Source: Acanthamoeba castellanii str. Neff
Taxonomy: Eukaryota; Discosea; Longamoebia; Acanthamoebidae
Assembly (NCBI RefSeq): GCF_000313135.1
Contig: NW_004457297.1
Span: 318,294 to 382,293, forward strand
Reading direction: 5' to 3'
DNA: 64,000 nt
Shown one piece after another: positions 57,484 through 64,000 of the stretch. The number at the start of each line of letters is the position of its first letter. Positions within the stretch are counted from its first letter, which is position 1. The translations under genes were made by a program, and so were the position numbers. The notes beneath the pieces are model-generated. The model ran no database searches, was not told where the DNA came from, and saw only the letters and a program-made list of their open reading frames with translations.

Positions 57484-60400
57484 ATGAACCGGTCCGGCCT
57501 TTTCTCGCCGGTCCTGATCTCGCTGCCGGCCCTGATCGTACTGGTGCTGTTGGCCCTGACCACCACCCCGACGGCCGTGCACGGCTTCGGCTTGAGCTGC
57601 ACGGCCAACAGCACGGGCGCGTGGGACGTGGCTGCCACCTGGATCAACTGCAACGACACCTACCCGGGCGAGGGCGACCAAGTAAACATCGCCGGGTCTG
57701 AGGTCCAGGTCACCATCCGGGCGGGCCTCAGCGTCAACGTGCAGTCCATCTCGATCAACTCCTATGGCGGTCTCATCAACAAAGGTTAACGATATCTTTG
57801 CCTGGCTGCCCGAAGTGCGGTGCCTAATTTTCTTTTTCTTTTTCTTTTTTTCTTTTTCTTGATTTATCATCATCAGGCGATTTGCGTGCGGTTTGGCTCG
57901 ACGTAAACGATGGCGCCGTGCGTTCGACCGGCTCGCTCCAGTTGGTGGACACCGACGAAAGCGCTGCCTATCTGAGGACCTCCTATGCGATTGTCGAGCT
58001 CTCGCGCGACCTCACCATCGCCGGACTCGACGAAGGTAAGCCTCCCCGAAATGTCAAATTCAAATCATTGTGGTGGCCCTCTTTGCTTCCTCTCTAATCT
58101 CTTTGGTGAAAATTGAATTTATTCATTTCCCTTTATCGGATTGATTAACCCTCTTTATTTTAATATTTTTTTACCTGTTCTGTGCTTTGCAGCCTTTATG
58201 CAATTGGGCAACACCAAGGCCACGTTTGGCGGGTCGATCAATGTCACCGCGGGCCAGTACGCCCAGGCCTACGCGGCTGTGCTTTCCAACTCGCGCGTGA
58301 GCGTGGCGGGCGACGTCACCGTGCTCGGCGGTTGCTACGATTACAACAAGAAGCGTGAGACCAACAACGAGAATGACGACTCCGTCGTGGAGGGAGGCGA
58401 GAAGCAGAAGAAGAAGAAGCGTGGCTTCAGCCTTGATGGCTCTGGCCTGGCTGTGGACTACGACTCCTTCCTCCAGGTCCGTTCCTTCGCCCGTGGCCTC
58501 CTCCACAACCACTTCCTTCCATGCCTCACCACCCACTATGCGCTGGCCTGACGCTCAATCACAACAAACAAACAAACAACACCAGGTGGGCGGTGATGTG
58601 GAGCTCACCACGCGCGACTTCACCGACAACTCGACCACCGGCTCGACGCGCGAGGTGAGCCTCTACTTTGACGGCGGCGACGTGGTCATCGGCGGCGATC
58701 TGCTGGTCCAGTCGGGCGACAGCCTCCTCGCGGACACCGGCGACGCGTCCATTTCCACCGGCGACAATCTGTTCGACTTGGTTGAGAATGGGTGGACCCC
58801 CTCCGAGTATGACACGGGCTCACTCATCGTTGGCGGTGCGCTTCCCACCCCCTGGGATCTCTTGGCTTCGCTCTTGGGCTCTCGCTTTCGTTCTCGAGAA
58901 CGAACTGCTTGCCGGGCCAAAGCACTAACAACACACAACAGGCTCGGTGACGGTCAAGTCCGGCTCGGTGAGCGGCCTGCGCAATGAGAGCAACCAATAC
59001 GGCTACAGGGCCGGCGAGGCCTGGATCAACCTGGTCAAGGGCTTCTTGCTGGCCAACGGCTCGCAGTCGACCATCACCGTGCAGAGCGGCAACACCGGAC
59101 CCAGGTATCCCCCTAACACCCCTCCCCCACTAATCTCCCTGTGAAAGCGCATTAGCACAGAAAGCTCATGCATGTCAATGGCGTGTGAACCTGGCGCAGC
59201 ACCTATTACGGACAGAGCGGTGAGGATGCCTACGTGCAGCTGGGCTTCGGCAGCCAGTTGGCCGCCACCAAGGATCTCATCGTGCAGGCCGGTCACGGCG
59301 GCGACGCTGGCCTTGGCCAGACGGCTGGTACGCTGACAGTGAGCCCTCGCCCACCACTGTGCGAGCTTGGGCCAATTTTGACGAGGTTGGTCGGCGGGAA
59401 ACAGGTGAGGCAGGCAGCTCGTCGCTCATTGTCGCCTATGGCGGCGACGTGTTGGTCGGCGGCAATTTGCACATCGTGGGGGGCAACGGCGGTAACAACT
59501 CCATGGACGCCACCGAGAGTAGCGTCGCTGGCGAAGGAGGTACGGCACGGCCTGCCCGACTGGGCTCGCGCACGCGCTTTCAACCGGGCCAGGTCTCGCT
59601 CATCTTTCGTTGTTGTTGTTGGCGGCTTGCTTGCAGGCCAAGCGAATGTGATGATGATGAGCGGAGGCAGCATCAACGTGGCCGCCGACCTGCTCGTGGC
59701 CCCCGGTTCGGCCGGCCAAGCCGCGGTTGGCGCGAGCGCCTATACCGGTAGCTTTTATCTGGTACGTCCCCATACCCCCCGACGACATAAATCAGCGCGG
59801 CCTGACAATCTTTCATTTTTCGTGCGACGCAGGGTCCTGCCATGGGCGGCGGTGGTGCCTGCAAGGAGCGGGGTTGCATCTTGGCTCGCAACGACAACAA
59901 GAGGGGTGTCTCCTCCGACTTCGTGAGCACTGGCGACATGAACGTGCGCGTGGGCGGTGACCTCACTTTGCGCGCCGGTTCGTCCAGCTCCTCCACCTAC
60001 GCAGGCGCCACTGGTACGTCTGCTACGTTGCTGCTGCCGCCTCGTTGTCGTTGTCGTCGTAGTTATGCCGTGGCTAACTTGACATCAACCCAACCTCAAC
60101 AAGGCGGTGGTTGTTACAGCAGCGTGGGCTTCCAGGTCAACGATGGCTGGCGTCCGAACATGGGCGGTCTGGTGGTGGAGAACGTGTGGGAGGGCGAGAT
60201 CATCATCGGCGGCGACCTCCGCGTCACCGGTTGCAACGCCGGCAGCAGCGTTGAAGGTAGCGGCGGACAGAGCGCCGTCGTGTCTATCGTTTCAGGTTTG
60301 TGCACTATTCCTCTTCGCACAGCGGTAGTCTGCGCACGCGCTCACCATCATTGTCGCTTCTCTGGTGGTGGTGACGTACATACACACATACACACACACA

Positions 60401-61310
60401 TACAGTGAGCGGCGGCGTGACGCTCGATGTCTACGGGTCGGTCGTGATCGAGGGCGGCAACGGCGGTTCGGTCGTCGGCGGCGGTTCAAATGGCGGTGAC
60501 GCCGGGTCGGCCATGTTCGAAGTCAGTGAGCACAGCCTCGTGAACGTTGGTGGTACGACTCGCCACTGCACCGCCACACACGACCTGCGGGCTACCATGT
60601 GCATCACAAATCAGCTCTTAAATATGACAATGTTGCAGGCTCGGTGACCGTCACTGGCGGCGCTGGTGGCGACGTGATCAATGGCACCGGCAGCGGCGGC
60701 AGCATCTACGAGAGCTCCCAACTGGCCGTGTGGGCCCGAGCGCACGTGGTGGTGGGCGACGGCAAGGGCGCCATCACCATCATCGGCGGCCGCGGAGGCA
60801 ACGTCTATGCAGAGAACACTCCGAACTCGATGGGCTATGGCGGCTCGCCCAGCTCCGTCTACCTTGGCCTCTATGACTCGTCTTCGGTCACGGCGGGCGA
60901 CGTGCGCCTGGTGGGCTCGTCGATGGGTAACGCCACGGTCAATGGCAGCGCGCCTGTGCCGCCGCCACCGGCGCCTGTGCCAATTAGAGCTGAACCGGCG
61001 CAAGTCGCGCGCGAAGCGGCCGAGTCAACACCCTCTGGAAGGCACGCAACGAAGGTACCACCACACCTGCTCGCTTTCCCGTGGAGGTTACCGATGGTAG
61101 TAGTTGTGGTGATGGTGGGCCTGTGTCTAACTCGCGGCGGGTCATTTGTACACCAATTCTCACACCAGTCCGCCGCCCACCACAAGACGACGGAGCGGGA
61201 GAAGAGGGGAAAGGGATTCAACAGCAACCCCGAACTGGAGGTGGATACTCGGTCGTGGGCAATCATCAACGGCGACCTCGAGCTGCTTCCTGGTACCTGG
61301 CAACACACAC

Positions 61311-61356
<46 letters not shown>

Positions 61357-62259
61357 CCGCCTCGGTACCACGCACACACACACACGGCACGCGTGGCACA
61401 AAAACTATGTCTCATAGAGGCCCGGTACAGACACTAACCTAACCGCCTCTTCTTTTCCAAAACGCCAGGCTCTCCGTTTTTCCACAATTTGAATTCGCCT
61501 GAGGCAATCTCGATGTCAATCATCAGCGCGGACGATCTGTCCACCATCACGGTCAACGGCGACGTTACCGTCAGGGGCGCCGCTGGCGCCCATGTGTCTT
61601 CCTCCAGCCCCTATACCCGTACGCACCTATTACCTTATCTGACTGTGATCGTCACCATATCACCTCCTCCCACCCCTAACGCCGCTGTCGTTACGCGCAC
61701 GGCAGTGTTCGGTGGTATAGCGCTGGTCGAGCTGTCCGACGGCGCGGTGCTTCAGGCCCGGGGCGACATGTTGCTTCAGGGCGGCGATGCCGGCCACGAC
61801 TTTGCCAACGCGTCCATCACCGGCTTCAAGGGCGCGACCGCGTTCGAGCTTAACAACGGCGCGCACTTCCACCAGTCTGGCCTGGTGCGCCTCATCGACG
61901 GCCAGGGCCTGGAGCTTCCCTGGAGCCCGGGAGAGGGGCCGTTCCCCATCGGCGTTTCGGTCTACCAGGGGTCCGAGTGGACGGTGTACCCGTGCGCCGG
62001 CGCTGGGCTCGAGGCGTCTGGCAACAGCACCTACTTCCAGGTGCGCGAACTGTCGACGTTCAGGGACTGCCGCGGGTCAGGCGCCAAGCAGCACTACCCG
62101 GAGCCGCTGACCGACGGCTCGGCCGATGGGTCGTGCTCGCCCTGCACCTGCACCGCGGCGCCTTTCAACGCGTGCCCGGAGGAGGCCGCCGCGGGGAGCG
62201 TGCACAACAACAACTTCGTCGTGGCTTGCCTGCATGCCCTTGCCGCCCTCCTCCTGTAA
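57484..62259 (+). CDS. Secreted, probably GPI-anchored beta-solenoid surface protein
   Basis: ATG at 57484 with a signal peptide (LISLPALIVLVLLALTT, cleavage near VHG). The mature start resembles a G8 domain (STGAWDVAATWINCNDTY, GEGDQVNIAG). The rest, about 850 residues in 14 or so exons, repeats a short unit of the form 'GGD/S-hydrophobic-x-hydrophobic-x-G/S-G-x-G': GGDLLVQSGD, GGSVTVKSG, GGNLHIVGGNGG, GGDLTLRAG, GGDLRVTG, YGSVVIEGGNGG, GGSVTVTGGAGG, NGDVTVRGAAG and RGDMLLQGGDAG. This predicts a right-handed beta-helix. Near the end comes a Cys-rich patch (GSCSPCTCTAAPFNACPEE), then small residues and a hydrophobic tail (FVVACLHALAALLL) that fits a GPI signal. Many N-glycosylation sites. Likely a cell-surface or cyst-wall adhesin. 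The exon around 61000-61290 is less repetitive and less certain. Confidence 0.8.
61302..61354. repeat. (CA)n microsatellite in intron
   Basis: A CA tract lies in the intron of the solenoid gene that follows GDLELLPG. Confidence 0.9.
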
Positions 62260-62359
62260 CTGTAAGGCGAGAAAGCAGCTTCTGGCTGACATGTTAGATT
62301 ACAAAATATATTTACAAAATAGTGTTTGGCTTTTGCCAATGCACGTAGGCTTCCCAAAC

Positions 62360-62730
62360 ACGCTATACACGATCGGCCGCCCGCTGGGCTTCCCACTGCG
62401 ATAGCTCAGAATCAACGCCGCCAGGCCCGACTCGGGCCGCCGTCGGTGAGCCGGTAGACCGCGACGGTGTCCTTGGCGAAACGTGGCAGACAGGGCTTTC
62501 CCACTGCCGAACACGCAATCCCTATCCAAGGATAGTGTAGGAGGCCTTTTAGTCGGCGCTCATCAGGCCAGCACTTGGTGGCGATGGCCTTCTTGTTCTC
62601 ATCGGAGGCGTTGAGGAGGGTCTCATTGATGCTCCTAAGCACTGTGAGGAGATTGCCGAGAGGACCTGCACGAACTAGGTCACGTTGAGGCCGATGATGT
62701 AGGGCGACATAAAGTGCATTGCCTGTTGTT
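62360..62730 (-). pseudogene. Decayed DUF4476-VWA copy
   Basis: Minus-strand similarity to the VWA gene at 44313-45883 is obvious, but the copy is dead. Recognisable pieces are NASDENK-AIATKCW, CVFGSGKALSATF and KDTVAVYRLTDG. The part between the last two, which in the live gene carries the MIDAS motif, one intron and the AGGSTNTY segment, is missing, as is another intron. A glutamate codon (GAG, in NTTEFVQVL) has become TAG (complement of 62675-62677). Exon-flanking intron bases (gcctgttgt, near 62720) are still present, so this is a DNA-level duplicate, not a retrocopy. It lies directly downstream of the live copy at 62957. Confidence 0.85.
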
Positions 62731-62956
62731 TCGTCCTAAACACTTTCAGAAGAGCCTCGCTCCGAAACGCCTTGACTCACGATCAAAGTTACGAAGTGAG
62801 TTTGTCATTAACTGATGGACGCGCGGTTAGCATGGGGCGACCAGGGAAGCAGCCTTTGAAGCCTTCTTCTGATGAGATGGGCCACACGATGATAATCGCA
62901 AGCGTGGCAAGAGAGTAAAATTCTTCACCTTGGATTTGAACACACAGTACAGGCTT

Positions 62957-64000
62957 CTACTGGGTCTGGTCCATGTTGCGGTAAACGCCGTTGGTGATGG
63001 CGGCCACCTGCTTCATGAACGCCGCGCTCAGCTGCTTGTCCGCCGCGCTGTCCGGACCCAGCAGGAACGCCGTGGCGAAGATGCGGATCTGGCGGTCGGC
63101 CGCGCGCTGGGCCTCCCACTGCGGGATGGCCTGCAGGATGCGCGGCGCCAGGCCCGAGTCGGGCACGCCGTCGGTGAGCAGGTAGACCGCGACGGTGTCC
63201 TTGGACGAGCTGAAGGCCAGCTGGAGACCCGCGTACGTGTTGGTCGACCCGCCGGCGCGCAGGCCCGCCACGAAGGTCAGCGCGCTCTGTCGTAATGTGT
63301 TGTGACCGGTTAGTTGGGAAAGAAACCAACAACAAGGCTTCGTGTGCGGTGGTTGTGTGTTGTGTGTGTGCCGTGTGCGCATGAATGGATATTTGGATGG
63401 CAGGCAGACAGTCGGTCAGTCAAGTAGTAAGTACCTTGATGTTGGCGGTGGTGGCGTTGACGGGAGCGCTGAAGAGCGCGCGGGCACCGCTGCTGTAAAT
63501 GATGACGTTGAACTGCTGGTAGGGCTTGAGCTGCTCGCTGATCACCTGGCTCAGGTGCTGCTGCACGTAGGACAGCCGCGAGTAGGTGGTGCCGTTGAGG
63601 GTGAACCGGGTGTCCATCGAGCCCGACACGTCGATGACGAACGTGGCCGACAGGGCCGTCACGCTGCCAAAGATGCAATCCCTGCACCACGACATCACCA
63701 CCACCCAAGACAAGCCGTCTCATCAGCCACGACCCACGGCGCACGCAACACAACGCACATGACACGACTCACGACACGCACGACACTCGCACACAAGACA
63801 CGGTACCGGCTGGCGACATCGCGGAGGATGGCGTAAGCGGCCTGCTGGTCGGAGCTCATGGACCAGCACGTGGTGGCGATGAACACCTTGTTCTCGTCGG
63901 AGGCGTTGAGCAGCGTGTCCTTGATGCCCTTGAGCACGGTAATGCGGTCCGACGAGAAGGAGATCACGTTGAGGACCTGCACGAACTCGGTCGTGTTGAG
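62957..64000 (-). CDS. Secreted DUF4476-like / VWA protein (copy 2, 5' end beyond window)
   Basis: Minus strand; TAG complementary to 62957-62959. The three downstream exons of the family are present and intact: VLNVISFSSDRITVLKGIKD with NASDENKVFIATTCW; CIFGSVTALSATFVIDVSGS (MIDAS) through SGARALFSAPVNATTANIK; and SALTFVAGLRAGGSTNTYAG through YRNMDQTQ. The signal peptide and first repeat lie past 64000. Protein differences from copy 1 are few (e.g. DPG to DSG, AALTNG to AAITNG, QAQ to QTQ). The last intron is also almost the same sequence, while the next intron upstream has diverged. Function as for copy 1. Confidence 0.9.

Overview
This is a nuclear segment of an intron-rich, GC-rich protist genome, most likely Acanthamoeba or a close amoebozoan. 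The reasons are: exons are CG-rich and introns are short (about 50-280 nt); many donors read G|GTACN; introns carry GT/CA, CACG or TGTCG microsatellites; genes are packed tens to hundreds of bases apart on both strands; and the domain repertoire is amoebozoan (Zn2Cys6-PAS, PH-Clu, GEF-GAP, ankyrin-PARP). No rRNA, tRNA, CRISPR array, operon or bacterial signal was found. CDS coordinates are start-to-stop spans that include introns. Splice sites come from reading frames and GT-AG signals only.

Layout. 1-247(-) is the N-terminus of an ATP-grasp-like protein, divergent from BTB-BACK-SPRY (391-2872+). Then on + come a Zn2Cys6-PAS regulator (3411-5141), PH-Clu-TPR (5274-10100), a GNAT-cupin fusion (10188-12261), F-box/kelch (12336-14643), a DDX21-type nucleolar helicase (15078-17936) and a long low-complexity LRR protein (18098-24480). 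TatD hydrolase (24614-26039-) is divergent from dihydroxyacetone kinase (26131-28499+). Two large signalling genes follow: BAR-PH-RhoGEF-PH-RhoGAP-PH (28680-35581+) and ankyrin-WGR-PARP (35731-44243+).

The right third is more dynamic. A secreted DUF4476-VWA gene (44313-45883-) is followed by a 3.7 kb block almost without CG dinucleotides (46.5-50.3 kb). Then come a charged nuclear protein (50310-52483-), a 2OG-Fe(II) oxygenase (52573-53388-) divergent from CstF-50 (53487-55854+), a second CG-free patch holding a broken Cys-rich secreted gene and a degraded repeat of its tail (56.0-57.0 kb), and a secreted, probably GPI-anchored beta-solenoid protein (57484-62259+). The window ends with a dead DUF4476-VWA copy (about 62360-62730-) beside a live, window-truncated paralogue (62957-64000-).

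The genes do not form one pathway. The left two thirds is mostly housekeeping and signalling (RNA processing, glycerone metabolism, Rho and ADP-ribose signalling). The right third is enriched in surface or secreted proteins, recent duplication and CG-depleted sequence. The most interesting items are the GEF+GAP protein, the ankyrin-PARP, the CG-free islands, the solenoid surface protein and the VWA duplicate/pseudogene cluster.
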